Positions 13,843 through 23,278 of a DNA stretch of 47,599 nt are shown here, piece after piece. Source of the DNA: Bacteroidales bacterium (GTDB taxonomy: Bacteria > Bacteroidota > Bacteroidia > Bacteroidales > F082); contig JAGCFU010000048.1 in the NCBI GenBank assembly GCA_017649945.1, positions 1 to 47,599 on the forward strand, written 5' to 3'. Position 1 is the first letter of the stretch. Each line of letters begins with the position of its first letter. The notes under the pieces were generated by a model. It was given only the letters and a program-made list of their open reading frames with translations. It ran no database searches and had not been told where the DNA came from. A program made the position numbers and the translations under genes.

Positions 13843-16800
13843 ATGCCAAGGATAAATGATTATCTGAATGTTTTCAGAAATGGTTTTTTTGCAAACAACA
13901 AAATGTCGGGTATTGTATTTGTTGATACAGAAGTTGGTTTGAATGACAAAATAATCCATGATTTCGGAGCAGTAAAAGATGGTGATAGAGGTATTCATAC
14001 AGCTTCTAAACATGAATTTGAGCGCTATATCGCTGATTCTGAATATGTTTGTGGACATAATATCATTCATCATGATTTGAAATATTTATCGGAAATCTCT
14101 GGCATTAAGCAGAAAAAAGCTATTGATACTCTTTATTTGTCACCTCTGTTGTTCCCAAAGAAACCTTATCATAAATTATTGAAGGATGATAAGTTGCAGA
14201 CCGACGAATTCAACAATCCATTCAATGACTGTATTAAGGCGCGGGATTTGTTTTACGATGAAGTTAATGCATTCAACGCTCTTCCCGAAGGTCAGAAAAA
14301 GATTTATTATAGCCTGCTGAAAAATGTCGTCGAATTTGTAGGATTTTTTAAATATTTAGGATATAATAGTGATGTTCAGGATGTTATAGAAGAGATTTTT
14401 AATGTTTTTAAAGGTAAGATTTGCAGAAACTGTCCGTTAGATGTGCTTGTTGTCGGGCATCCAATCGAGTTGGCGTATGCTTTGGCGTTGCTCTCAACAG
14501 GTGACAGCGCTTCTGTGACCCCACCGTGGCTTGTTCATAATTTCCATTATATCGAAAATGTGATGATGCTTCTATGCAACACGCCGTGCCATGATTCAAA
14601 CTGTGATTATTGTAAAAACAAACTCGATGCACATAAAGGCTTGAAGAGCATTTTTGGTTTTGATGAGTTTCGTACCTATGATGATGAGCCTTTGCAGGAA
14701 AAGGCAGTAAAATCAGCTATTGACGGAGATTCACTTTTGGCTATTTTTCCCACTGGCGGAGGCAAGTCGCTGACGTTTCAGCTGCCAGCAATCATGGCGG
14801 GACATGCTGTTCATGGTTTGACGGTGGTTATTTCGCCGTTGCAGTCATTGATGAAAGACCAAGTTGACAATCTCGCTGAGCAGAACATTACCGAAGCTGT
14901 GACTATCAACGGTTTGCTTGACCCGATAAGCCGCGCTGACGCTTTTGAACGTGTGGCCAATGGTAGTGCGACAATTTTGTATATCTCGCCGGAAATGCTG
15001 CGATCGAAAACAATTGAAAAACTGTTGGTCTCGCGGAATGTCGTGCGATTTGTCATCGACGAAGCCCACTGTTTCTCTGCTTGGGGGCATGATTTCAGGG
15101 TCGATTATCTCTATATCGGGGATTTTATTCATAATCTTCAAGAGAAAAAACGATTAGAAAAGCCAATCCCGGTGTCATGTTTTACCGCAACGGCAAAACA
15201 AAAGGTAATAACCGACATTTGCGATTATTTTCAAAGGAAATTGAATCTCAATCTGCAGATTTTTGCATCATCTTCAGCGAGAAAAAATCTGCATTATTCG
15301 GTGCTTTATGCCGAAACAGAAGAAGAAAAGTACAATCTTTTGCGTGGTTTGATGCTCGGAAATGATTGTCCGACAATAATTTATGCATCTCGTACCAAGA
15401 AAACGATAGAGCTTGCCCATAAACTCAGCAGGGATGGTATTCCGGCCTTGCCATTTAATGGAAAAATGGACTCCAACGACAAAATTGCCAACCAGAATGA
15501 TTTTATTGCCAATAGAGTGAAGGCGATGGTCGCCACTTCGGCTTTTGGTATGGGCGTTGACAAAAAAGATGTCGGTCTGGTGATTCATTACGATATTTCA
15601 GATTCGCTCGAAAACTACGTGCAGGAAGCAGGACGTGCAGGTCGCGACCCGCAGACTGAAGCCAAATGCTATGTGCTTTACAGCGACAATGACCTCGACA
15701 AGCACTTCATACTTCTGAATCAGACAAAATTGAGTATCAGCGAAATACAACAGGTTTGGAAGGCCGTGAAAGACTTTACCCGACAACGGAAACGTGTTTG
15801 TTGCTCTGCTCTCGAGATTGCGCGTCAGGCAGGATGGAATGAGGAGGTCGCTGATGTAGAGACACGTGTCCGTACGGCTGTTGCAGCTCTTGAAGAAGCC
15901 GGATACGTGAAACGTGGCTTCAACGTGCCTCATGTTTTTGCGACAGGTATAATGGTGAAAAACATGGACGAGGCTCGCATACGCATAGAATCATCAAAAT
16001 TATTTGCCGATGATAATGAAAAACAAAACGCTGCCAGAATCATAAAATCCCTGATTTCAAAGAAACATATCGCTGAAGCAATTGACGATGACGCCGAATC
16101 ACGAGTGGATTATTTGGCTGATATGTTGGGACTGACGAAAGAAACGGTCATAAATACAGTTAATCTGTTGCGTCAGGAAGGCATTTTGGCTGATTCAAAG
16201 GATATTTCAGCATTTATTGAACATTCGGAAACAAAAGCAAAACAGATTTTCGAGAGGTTCGCAAAACTTGAACAATTCATATTGACTACACTTGACGAAG
16301 ATATCTGTTTTACTTATAAGACATTGAACGAGAGGGCTTTGGCTAATGGAATTGCTTCATCAGTCAAAGACATTAAAACACTTTTGTATTTCCTTTCGAT
16401 AAAATCTTATATTAAAAAGAGGGAAAATGCTGAAAATGGAGTGATTAATGCAGCATTGTGTCAGGATTTGGGCGGAGTTTTGAAAAAAAGCCACAAAAGG
16501 ATTGATATCTGCCGGTTCATAATTGAAAATCTGTACAAAAATAAGGAAAATAATGCAAATAGTTTGACGGCTGTACAATTTTCGATAACGTCGTTGTATA
16601 AAGAGTTTGTTGAACATCAGAAAAACGACTTGTTTACAAAAAACGAGAAATATCAAATAGGTGATGTTGAGGAAGCTTTGCTTTATCTTTCGAAAATAGG
16701 CTCGTTGAAATTAGAAGGCGGTTTCCTTGTGATTTATAACGCGATGGAGGTAAATCGTCTGAAAGATGCAAAATATCGCTACAATATCAATGATTACAGG

Positions 16801-18672
16801 AAATTAGACGAGTTTTATAAGCAGAAACAGCAGCAAATTCATATAGTCGGTGAGTATGCCAATATGATGGTTCGAGATTATGACGCGGCTCTGCAATATG
16901 TCAAAGACTATTTCCAGATAGATTATAAGTTGTTCATCTCCAAATATTTCAAAGGTGAAAGGCTTGCGGAAATAGAGCATAATATGACCCCGGCAAAGTA
17001 TAAAAAACTCTTTGGCGAACTTTCTGCCAGACAGCGTGAGATTATCAACGACAAACAGTCGAAATATATAGTGGTGGCAGCGGGCCCGGGCAGCGGAAAG
17101 ACTCGCGTTCTTGTACATAAACTGGCATCACTACTGTTGATGGAAGACGTGAAACACGAGCAATTGCTTATGCTAACTTTTTCGCGTGCTGCAGCAACAG
17201 AGTTTAAACAAAGATTAATTGAGTTGATAGGCAATGCAGCATATTTCGTTGAAATAAAGACATTCCATTCGTTCGCTTTTGACCTTTTGGGAAAGACTGG
17301 AAATCTTGAAGATTCCGAAGATGTCGTAGCAAAGGCGGCACAACTGATAGAGAAAGGCGAGGCTGAACAAGGTCGCATAAACAAAGCAGTGCTTGTGATT
17401 GACGAAGCTCAGGATATGGACAAAGACGAGTATTCCCTCGTGCGTGCTTTGATGAATAATAACGAGGAAATGCGTGTTATCGCCGTGGGTGATGACGACC
17501 AGAATATTTTTGAGTTCAGAGGCTCTGACGGTAAATATATGCAGTCGTTCATTACAGATATGCAAGCTACCAAATACGAGATGACAGAGAATTATCGTAG
17601 TGCACGAAACATTGTAAGTTTCTCTAATCAGTTTGTAAGAAGGATATCTCGTAGAATGAAGTCATCACCATGTGTCTCAATGAGTAAAGATCAGGGGCTG
17701 GTCAGGATAACAAAATATGAATCAGAGCATCTTGAAATTCCGTTGGTTGAAAATGTACTTGACACATATAAAAACGAGCGTGCATGCGTACTTACAAACA
17801 CCAATGATAAAGCGGCACGTATTGTCGGACTTTTGATAAAACGGGGCGTTAATGCAAAATTGATACAGTCGGCTGAGGGATTCCGTTTCGGTAATCTAGC
17901 TGAAATAAAATATTTTCTTAAAATTATAGACCAAGATTTAAAATCTCCTATAATTACAGAAGATTGTTGGCAAAAAGCAAAACAAAAGACATTGGAAGTA
18001 TACCACGAAAGCTCTTGTTTGGATTATGTTAAAGAGTTTTTGGCCTCTTTTGAACACGTGAACAAAACGAAATACCGTAGCGATCTTGCTGATTTTGTTT
18101 TTGAATCGGAAATGGAAGATTTCTGTGGCGAAAGTGCTAAAACAGTTTTTGTCTCAACAATACATAAATCAAAAGGACGTGAGTTTGACACCGTTTATCT
18201 GCTTCTTGATGGTGTTAAAACAAATGGAGACGAGGATATCAGAAAGTTGTATGTTGGCATGACAAGGGCAAAAAAACAATTGTTCATTCATTGTAACACT
18301 GGACTTTTTGAACAATACGACTATAGATTGGTCGATTTTAGACTTGATAATATGTTATATCCTGCTCCAGATGAGCTTACTCTTCAACTTACACATCGCG
18401 ATGTGTTCCTTGATTTCTTTAAAGACAAAAAGAAACAAATTCTTATGCAGCGAGCCGGACAGCCATTGACGTATAAAAATGGTTATTTGAAAACTGCATT
18501 AGGCGAAGATGTGGCATATCTATCCAAACAGAAACGTGCAGAACTAAAAGATTGGGATGAAAAAGGATACCATGTACAATCTGCAAAAATAAATTATATT
18601 TTGGCTTGGAAAGGCAAAGACGATGATGAGGAAACGGCTGTCTTGCTGGCAGAATTGATATTAAAAATGTAG
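13843..18672 (+). CDS. Exonuclease-RecQ-UvrD fusion: multidomain DNA helicase/nuclease
   Basis: This 1609-residue protein joins three enzymes. Residues about 23-140 are a DnaQ-like 3'-5' exonuclease domain: VFVDTE with Asp28 and Glu30, GHNIIHHDLKYL with Asp78, and NDCIKARDLFYDE with Asp129/Asp135. A Cys cluster C245-x3-C249-x4-C254-x2-C257 follows and may bind zinc. Residues about 270-650 are a RecQ helicase: PTGGGKS (303-309), DEAHCFSAWGHDFR (406-419), FTATA (447-451), and QEAGRAGRD. The usual zinc site after RecQ motif VI is not visible. Winged-helix-like sequence follows. Residues about 1055-1500 are a UvrD/SF1 helicase: AGPGSGKT (1080-1087), DEAQD (1187-1191), GDDDQNIFEFRG (1216 on), TIHKSKGREFD and YVGMTRAKK. 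The gene is visibly more AT-rich than its neighbours and stands alone between its own promoter and terminator. It probably acts in recombination, repair or defence against foreign DNA; the exact role is unknown. Confidence 0.92.
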   Translation: MPRINDYLNVFRNGFFANNKMSGIVFVDTEVGLNDKIIHDFGAVKDGDRGIHTASKHEFERYIADSEYVCGHNIIHHDLKYLSEISGIKQKKAIDTLYLSPLLFPKKPYHKLLKDDKLQTDEFNNPFNDCIKARDLFYDEVNAFNALPEGQKKIYYSLLKNVVEFVGFFKYLGYNSDVQDVIEEIFNVFKGKICRNCPLDVLVVGHPIELAYALALLSTGDSASVTPPWLVHNFHYIENVMMLLCNTPCHDSNCDYCKNKLDAHKGLKSIFGFDEFRTYDDEPLQEKAVKSAIDGDSLLAIFPTGGGKSLTFQLPAIMAGHAVHGLTVVISPLQSLMKDQVDNLAEQNITEAVTINGLLDPISRADAFERVANGSATILYISPEMLRSKTIEKLLVSRNVVRFVIDEAHCFSAWGHDFRVDYLYIGDFIHNLQEKKRLEKPIPVSCFTATAKQKVITDICDYFQRKLNLNLQIFASSSARKNLHYSVLYAETEEEKYNLLRGLMLGNDCPTIIYASRTKKTIELAHKLSRDGIPALPFNGKMDSNDKIANQNDFIANRVKAMVATSAFGMGVDKKDVGLVIHYDISDSLENYVQEAGRAGRDPQTEAKCYVLYSDNDLDKHFILLNQTKLSISEIQQVWKAVKDFTRQRKRVCCSALEIARQAGWNEEVADVETRVRTAVAALEEAGYVKRGFNVPHVFATGIMVKNMDEARIRIESSKLFADDNEKQNAARIIKSLISKKHIAEAIDDDAESRVDYLADMLGLTKETVINTVNLLRQEGILADSKDISAFIEHSETKAKQIFERFAKLEQFILTTLDEDICFTYKTLNERALANGIASSVKDIKTLLYFLSIKSYIKKRENAENGVINAALCQDLGGVLKKSHKRIDICRFIIENLYKNKENNANSLTAVQFSITSLYKEFVEHQKNDLFTKNEKYQIGDVEEALLYLSKIGSLKLEGGFLVIYNAMEVNRLKDAKYRYNINDYRKLDEFYKQKQQQIHIVGEYANMMVRDYDAALQYVKDYFQIDYKLFISKYFKGERLAEIEHNMTPAKYKKLFGELSARQREIINDKQSKYIVVAAGPGSGKTRVLVHKLASLLLMEDVKHEQLLMLTFSRAAATEFKQRLIELIGNAAYFVEIKTFHSFAFDLLGKTGNLEDSEDVVAKAAQLIEKGEAEQGRINKAVLVIDEAQDMDKDEYSLVRALMNNNEEMRVIAVGDDDQNIFEFRGSDGKYMQSFITDMQATKYEMTENYRSARNIVSFSNQFVRRISRRMKSSPCVSMSKDQGLVRITKYESEHLEIPLVENVLDTYKNERACVLTNTNDKAARIVGLLIKRGVNAKLIQSAEGFRFGNLAEIKYFLKIIDQDLKSPIITEDCWQKAKQKTLEVYHESSCLDYVKEFLASFEHVNKTKYRSDLADFVFESEMEDFCGESAKTVFVSTIHKSKGREFDTVYLLLDGVKTNGDEDIRKLYVGMTRAKKQLFIHCNTGLFEQYDYRLVDFRLDNMLYPAPDELTLQLTHRDVFLDFFKDKKKQILMQRAGQPLTYKNGYLKTALGEDVAYLSKQKRAELKDWDEKGYHVQSAKINYILAWKGKDDDEETAVLLAELILKM

Positions 18673-18706
18673 AGACATGCTATAGGAAGTCTCTACATTA
18701 TTTTTT
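18668..18706 (+). terminator. Rho-independent terminator of the helicase gene
   Basis: A perfect 9-bp stem (TGTAGAGAC at 18668-18676 with GTCTCTACA at 18689-18697, 12-base loop) is followed by a T-rich run to 18706. The stem includes the TAG stop codon of the helicase gene. Confidence 0.8.
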
Positions 18707-18708
18707 AA

Positions 18709-18780
18709 GTTATTAGTCGTCAATTATCGAGCCTTCAGCTTTCGTAGAAAAGTGGCAGCTCGATAATGACGACTAATAAC
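18709..18780. repeat. Long imperfect palindrome between convergent genes
   Basis: The left arm (18709-18732) and right arm (18758-18780) are reverse complements over 23 bases with a single extra A in the left arm. The 25-base centre can form a further small hairpin (CTTTC against GAAAAG). The arms are not followed by a strong T run. It lies between the helicase terminator and the end of the M13 peptidase gene, which runs in the opposite direction. It could be a bidirectional terminator, a small palindromic mobile element, or a scar of insertion. Confidence 0.85.
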
Positions 18781-18805
18781 AGTAGTTATCAATAAATTTT
18801 TGTTT

Positions 18806-20869
18806 TTACCACAAAACCACTCTCTTCTCAGGTTCCAGCCACATTCCGTCACCTTCTTTAATTCCGAAGGCCTCGATGAATTCTGTCACCTGCGGCAATG
18901 CCACGTTCACGCGGTTGCGTCCGAGTGAGTGTACGTCCATCTGTGTGAGCTGCAAGGCTGCCTTGGCGTTGATGTTGCTTGCCCACACTGCTGCATAGGC
19001 GAGGAAGAAACGCTGCTCAGGAGTGAAGCCGTCCATCATTTGCTTGTTGACCTGACCATTTGCCATGGCGTTGTGCATTGCGAGGTAGCTCACGTGCAAA
19101 CCGCCGTTGTCAGCTATGTTCTCGCCAAGCGTGAGTTCGCCGTTTCCGTGGATGAGACCGAGTTCAGGGTCATCGACGGCGACGCAGTTGTTGAACGCCT
19201 CGATGAGAACCTGCTTGTTATTGTCGAAGTTGGTGGCGTCTTCTTCTGTCCACCAGTCGTTGAGGTTACCGTCTTTGTCGTACTGGCGCCCCTGGTCGTC
19301 GTAGCCGTGTGTCAGCTCGTGGCCTATTACCACGCCGATGGCACCGTAGTTGGCAGCCTCGTCAGCGTTCATGTTGAAGAACGGAGGCTGAAGGATAGCT
19401 GCGGGGAAGCAAATCTCGTTGGTTGTCGGGTTGTAATAAGCGTTGACGGTCTGAGGTGTCATGCCCCATTCGTCACGGTCAACCGGCTTGTTGATTTTGC
19501 TGAACATATAAGCGATGTCGAACTCATTGCTGCGCATCACGTTGGCGAAGTAACTGTCGTATTTTATTTCCAATCCGCTGTAGTCGCGCCATTTGTTCGG
19601 ATAACCGATTTTCACTAATATTGTGCCGAGTTTCTCGTGTGCGTTGGCTTTGGTGGCTTCAGTCATCCATTCAGCCATGTCGATGCGCTGTCCGAGGGCT
19701 GTGATGAGGTTCTGCACGAGTGTCTCCATACGTGCCTTGGCTTCTGCCGGGAAGTATCTCTCGACGTAGAGTTGTCCGAGAGCCTCGCCGAGTGCGCCGT
19801 CAACATTGGCGGTGACACGTTTCCAGCGTGGACGGTTCTGCTCACGGCCGCTAAGTTGTCTGCCGTAGAAGTCGAAGTTTACTTCTACGAAGTCGTCACT
19901 GAGGTAGCTGGCGGCTCCGTTGATGGCGTTCCATGCGAAATATGCCTTGAAGACGTCGATATCGGTGTCGCTGAGTACATTGTTAACCTCTTGGAAATAC
20001 TTCGGCTGAGCGATGTTGAAGCTCTTCATGCCGTCCAAGATGCCCATTGTCTCGAAGTAGTTTTTCCAGTTGATGTTAGGTGTCATGGCGATGGCTTCCT
20101 CGACGGTGAAGCGGTTGAAGGTGGCTTGTGGGTCACGGTTCTCGAGGCGTGTGTTCTGTGCCTTGGCGAGACGTGTCTCGAAGTCCATCACCATCTGAGC
20201 CATCTTGCCGGCTTCTATGCCGCTCATCTTGTCGAAGCCTGTCATGGTGAACTCTTTTGTCATCAAGTCGACATAGCCTTTGCGGATGTTGACGTTGTTG
20301 CCTTCGTCGGTGAGGTAATAGTCGCGGTCGCCGAGACCGAGCCCGCTCTGGTAAGCCCATGCGATGCACATGCTGGCGTCGTCGGTGTCGGCCTCGCCAA
20401 ACACTGCGAAGAGTGCGAAACCGCCGTGATGATGCATCTCGAGCAATGCTTTCCACACGTCGTCATGTGTCTTGATGCTGTTGATTTTCTCGAGGTAAGG
20501 CATAAGAGGAGCCGCACCCTGCTCTTGCAGACGCACGCTGTCCATGCCGATGTTGTAGAACATGGCTATCTTTTCAGCTATAGAGCCTTCATGATTCTTC
20601 TCTTTGCTGACGGTCTCGATGATGTCGCGCAAATCTTTCTGTGCGTTTTCGGCGAGCACGTCGAAGGCGCCGTAGCGTGAGTGTTCCGCGTCAAGCGGGT
20701 TGTTTTTCATCCAGCCGCCGCATGCATACTGATAGAAATCGTCCTGCAGACGCGCTGTTGTGTCTAAATTGTTGGTGTCGATGCCCGAAGTGAGTTTCTT
20801 TTCCGGCGCATGCTGACATCCGGTAGCGATAATAGCCATAGTCGCAATAGTTAAAAGGAGTTTTTTCAT
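18806..20869 (-). CDS. M13 family (neprilysin-like) zinc metallopeptidase, lipoprotein
   Basis: A 687-residue peptidase of the M13/PepO family. The zinc site HELTH is at residues 517-521 in IGHELTHGYDDQGRQYD, and the third ligand Glu583 lies in LGENIADNGG. The C-terminal NRVNVALPQVTEFIEAF resembles the family, which ends near a Trp (here MWLEPEKRVVLW). An N-terminal lipoprotein signal with lipobox ATGC (Cys18) suggests anchoring in the envelope. Such enzymes cut oligopeptides. The family length of about 680 residues is met. A minus-strand -7 element (TACTTTTG) at 20907-20914 probably drives it. Confidence 0.93.
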   Translation of the reverse strand: MKKLLLTIATMAIIATGCQHAPEKKLTSGIDTNNLDTTARLQDDFYQYACGGWMKNNPLDAEHSRYGAFDVLAENAQKDLRDIIETVSKEKNHEGSIAEKIAMFYNIGMDSVRLQEQGAAPLMPYLEKINSIKTHDDVWKALLEMHHHGGFALFAVFGEADTDDASMCIAWAYQSGLGLGDRDYYLTDEGNNVNIRKGYVDLMTKEFTMTGFDKMSGIEAGKMAQMVMDFETRLAKAQNTRLENRDPQATFNRFTVEEAIAMTPNINWKNYFETMGILDGMKSFNIAQPKYFQEVNNVLSDTDIDVFKAYFAWNAINGAASYLSDDFVEVNFDFYGRQLSGREQNRPRWKRVTANVDGALGEALGQLYVERYFPAEAKARMETLVQNLITALGQRIDMAEWMTEATKANAHEKLGTILVKIGYPNKWRDYSGLEIKYDSYFANVMRSNEFDIAYMFSKINKPVDRDEWGMTPQTVNAYYNPTTNEICFPAAILQPPFFNMNADEAANYGAIGVVIGHELTHGYDDQGRQYDKDGNLNDWWTEEDATNFDNNKQVLIEAFNNCVAVDDPELGLIHGNGELTLGENIADNGGLHVSYLAMHNAMANGQVNKQMMDGFTPEQRFFLAYAAVWASNINAKAALQLTQMDVHSLGRNRVNVALPQVTEFIEAFGIKEGDGMWLEPEKRVVLW

Positions 20870-20906
20870 TTGAAAATGATATTTTTTAATATATTTTTTA
20901 GCGGTG

Positions 20907-20914
20907 CAAAAGTA
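20907..20914 (-). promoter_or_regulatory. Candidate -7 element for the M13 peptidase gene
   Basis: The minus strand reads TACTTTTG, 37 bases before the start codon at 20869. The upstream TTTG element is not evident. Confidence 0.45.
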
Positions 20915-21004
20915 AGAAAAATTTGAATGCTATCGTCTTTAATCATCATTTTCTAAACTTCCTCAAGTGAGGCGGGTTGTTTTTTTTATAATTTTTTCGA
21001 AAGA

Positions 21005-22717
21005 TTAATGTAGAGAATCGTAATCTACATAGCCACTGATTATCCTTTTTTTACATTGATAGTCGGGAGACAAGAGGTTATGACTTTCATTGTTCCATTC
21101 AGAGGATATTCCGGCAAGATAAAGTAATATTTGAGGAATACCATCGGTTACAAAAGGCTTTTCAAGCGATTGTTTGATATTTATTACAATATCTTCATGT
21201 TTTGAGCGATAAATATCTGAACACCAAATCCACATTGGAACTTCATATTCTTGGTGTGCTATGGCGTATGTCGGCTCTTGAAAAAGCCTTCCGCTGACTT
21301 GCAGATCGTCAAACATTTCCTCGCCATGGTCGGAGATGAAAATCACAATGGATTCTTCATTTCCATATATCGAAATCAACTCATCAAGGACTTTGTCGTT
21401 ATAAAAAGTGGCGTTGTCGTAATGCATCACTGTTTTTTTCGCTTCATCGCTGATATTTCTGGTAATATATTCATTTTCAGAGAATTGCGCTTCTTTTTCC
21501 GGATAACGTTTCTCATACTCGAAATGCTGTCCCATCAAATGTATGATATCCAAAGAATATTTCGGATGGCAGGAGTCGTTGTCGTGATTTTTTATTTGAT
21601 TTGCAATCATCATGTCATAATTGCTTTTGTATCTGTTTCTGAAATCGAACATGGCGTTGCTGAGTTGGCTGTCGGCAAGAAAATAGTTTCCTGACCGGTT
21701 TGTCACACCTTTGTTGAACCCTCGCAGAACGAGTTGGTTGGAGAAGAAATTTACGCGATAGCCTGCATGTCGGAACAGCACGGGAAACAGCGGATAATCA
21801 TTGATTTTGCCGTTTGAATCCGACTCCCAAAGCGAGAATATGCTTAAAATGGCGTTACTCGTTATGTTCCAAGGTGTTACAATATCTTTAAAAACAAAAA
21901 GTTCTCCGTTTTCCCACCTTTTTTGCTGCAAAGGCGTAGTCGCGATAGGATAACCATAGAGCGAAGAATGATGTTTGTTGTAGCTTTCGCCTATGATAAG
22001 TACGATGTGGGGCGACATGTGCGTGCAACTGTCAATTTCCGCCTGCATAGTGATGTTTTGTATGCCAATTAGGGCTTTTTTTGCCTGTTTTGTCGTGTGA
22101 TAGGCGAAAATCATACGATGCATCGGCGTCGACATCTCATAGTGATGCTGTCTGAAAATCAGTCCCTCGGTCGCTTGAATGTCGGTTTTAGGGCTGAAAA
22201 GCTGCGCATATCTGTAACAAGGCCTTATCTCAACTATAATACAAATCGCAATGACGAATAAAATTATAATTTTAGATAACTTGTTGAATTTAAGTGTGTT
22301 GAAAAAATTATCGATTTTCGGTATATATGAGATGGGTAAAAATAAGGCCAGTAATACTAACAATGTTATTCGCCATTTGAGAAACACGTGATATCCGATG
22401 AAAGTGGCTAAAAACTCTCCTGCTTCACGTAGGTCGGTGTTGATTACGACTGAGAGGAGCTGCGGGTTTATCGGTGAGTCGAAGAAAATCTGGCAATAGC
22501 AGTCGATGAGACACAGTAATATGATGGTTTCGCCTAATAATAGTTCCAATATTATGCGCGGAATTTTGGGGAGAAAACAACTCATCATGCTTAGCAGGCA
22601 CACTGTCGTTATTGGGGCTGTAAGCATATGGAATGACAGCCCGCTTGTAGTGTCGGACGACAACAGGCAGGCTGTCAGACTGAACATTATGAACTTTATA
22701 TTTTTGTAAACATACAT
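21005..22717 (-). CDS. Phosphoethanolamine transferase, sulfatase superfamily (EptA-like)
   Basis: This 570-residue membrane protein has about five N-terminal membrane segments (residues about 8-160) and a C-terminal alkaline-phosphatase-fold domain facing the periplasm. The catalytic start HIVLIIGESYNKHHSSLYGY (about 236-255), with Glu as metal ligand, is followed by ATTPL with the expected nucleophile Thr; the second metal site is FISDHGEEMF (about 461-470). Such enzymes move phosphoethanolamine from phosphatidylethanolamine to lipid A or other glycans, which can lower sensitivity to cationic peptides. The 5' end overlaps the stop of the upstream lipoprotein gene by 22 bases; an ATG at 22687 would avoid the overlap. 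The gene is more AT-rich than the surrounding operons. Confidence 0.85.
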   Translation of the reverse strand: MYVYKNIKFIMFSLTACLLSSDTTSGLSFHMLTAPITTVCLLSMMSCFLPKIPRIILELLLGETIILLCLIDCYCQIFFDSPINPQLLSVVINTDLREAGEFLATFIGYHVFLKWRITLLVLLALFLPISYIPKIDNFFNTLKFNKLSKIIILFVIAICIIVEIRPCYRYAQLFSPKTDIQATEGLIFRQHHYEMSTPMHRMIFAYHTTKQAKKALIGIQNITMQAEIDSCTHMSPHIVLIIGESYNKHHSSLYGYPIATTPLQQKRWENGELFVFKDIVTPWNITSNAILSIFSLWESDSNGKINDYPLFPVLFRHAGYRVNFFSNQLVLRGFNKGVTNRSGNYFLADSQLSNAMFDFRNRYKSNYDMMIANQIKNHDNDSCHPKYSLDIIHLMGQHFEYEKRYPEKEAQFSENEYITRNISDEAKKTVMHYDNATFYNDKVLDELISIYGNEESIVIFISDHGEEMFDDLQVSGRLFQEPTYAIAHQEYEVPMWIWCSDIYRSKHEDIVINIKQSLEKPFVTDGIPQILLYLAGISSEWNNESHNLLSPDYQCKKRIISGYVDYDSLH

Positions 22718-23124
22718 ATAATCTGAGACCCGTAATACGCACTCTCTTCATAAATGTAGAGATTAGGACCGTTGAGCGCAAAAGAATAAGTCTCGTATTC
22801 TGTTGAATAATAGTATGAAGACACTGCTGCTATTGCTGTTCCTTGAGTGCCGTCATCATCAATGGAATATGTGAAATTAACCGTATATGTGGAAGTGCCA
22901 TAGTAATAGTCCTCATATTTGATTTGTGCCACACCGGTTCCGTTGCTTTTAATATCCAGAGTGATTACGCTGTCGTCAGTGGTTCCACGCCATTTCCCGA
23001 CAATATTAGCGTTGTTGCCGGCATTGTTGTTTTTACTGTCGCTTTTTGAGCAAGAGGCGATAGTGAAAATTGCTGTAGCTACCATCATAATAGCCAGCAT
23101 GAATACTGTAATTTTCTTTTTCAT
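22696..23124 (-). CDS. Small lipoprotein, lipocalin-like
   Basis: A 142-residue protein with a lipoprotein signal (MKKKITVF start, lipobox IASC, Cys22) and a mature domain with the pattern IVGKWRGTTDDSVITLDI (about residues 42-59) that resembles lipocalin-like proteins of Bacteroidetes. Tyr-rich strands (YEDYYYGTSTYTVNF) suggest a beta-barrel. The start at 23124 fits a normal signal peptide better than the upstream in-frame ATG at 23160. Its stop lies within or next to the start of the phosphoethanolamine transferase gene, so the two are probably cotranscribed. The ligand is unknown. Confidence 0.7.
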   Translation of the reverse strand: MKKKITVFMLAIMMVATAIFTIASCSKSDSKNNNAGNNANIVGKWRGTTDDSVITLDIKSNGTGVAQIKYEDYYYGTSTYTVNFTYSIDDDGTQGTAIAAVSSYYYSTEYETYSFALNGPNLYIYEESAYYGSQIICMFTKI

Positions 23125-23149
23125 ATAGATTTTTTTAAGGATTAGTCTG

Positions 23150-23157
23150 CAAATATA
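23150..23157 (-). promoter_or_regulatory. Candidate -7 element for the lipoprotein-phosphoethanolamine transferase unit
   Basis: The minus strand reads TATATTTG, 25 bases before the start at 23124. A minus-strand TTTG (23173-23176) is 15 bases upstream, somewhat closer than the usual 19-20. Its position also argues against the longer start at 23160. Confidence 0.5.
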
Positions 23158-23270
23158 CAAATTTTATCATATCAAACAATGGTTTTAAGTTCATTTAATT
23201 ATATGTATGTTAGTCAGTACCCATGTCAAATATCCTTTTTACATTTCTGCAAAGATACACGAAATTTTTG

Positions 23271-23278
23271 TATTTTTG
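23271..23278 (+). promoter_or_regulatory. -7 promoter element of bcp
   Basis: TATTTTTG lies 28 bases before the ATG at 23307 and inside the longer open frame that begins at 23223. This supports the later start for bcp. Confidence 0.55.

Noticed and set aside
19637-20680. Long open frame (347 codons) on the plus strand
   Set aside because: It lies fully antisense to the M13 peptidase gene, has no family features, and its composition is that of a shadow frame.
20961-20972. Small palindrome CCTCAAGTGAGG followed by GGGTTG and a T run, looking like a plus-strand terminator
   Set aside because: Both flanking genes run on the minus strand, so no plus-strand transcript needs an end here; the stem has at most 4-5 bp.
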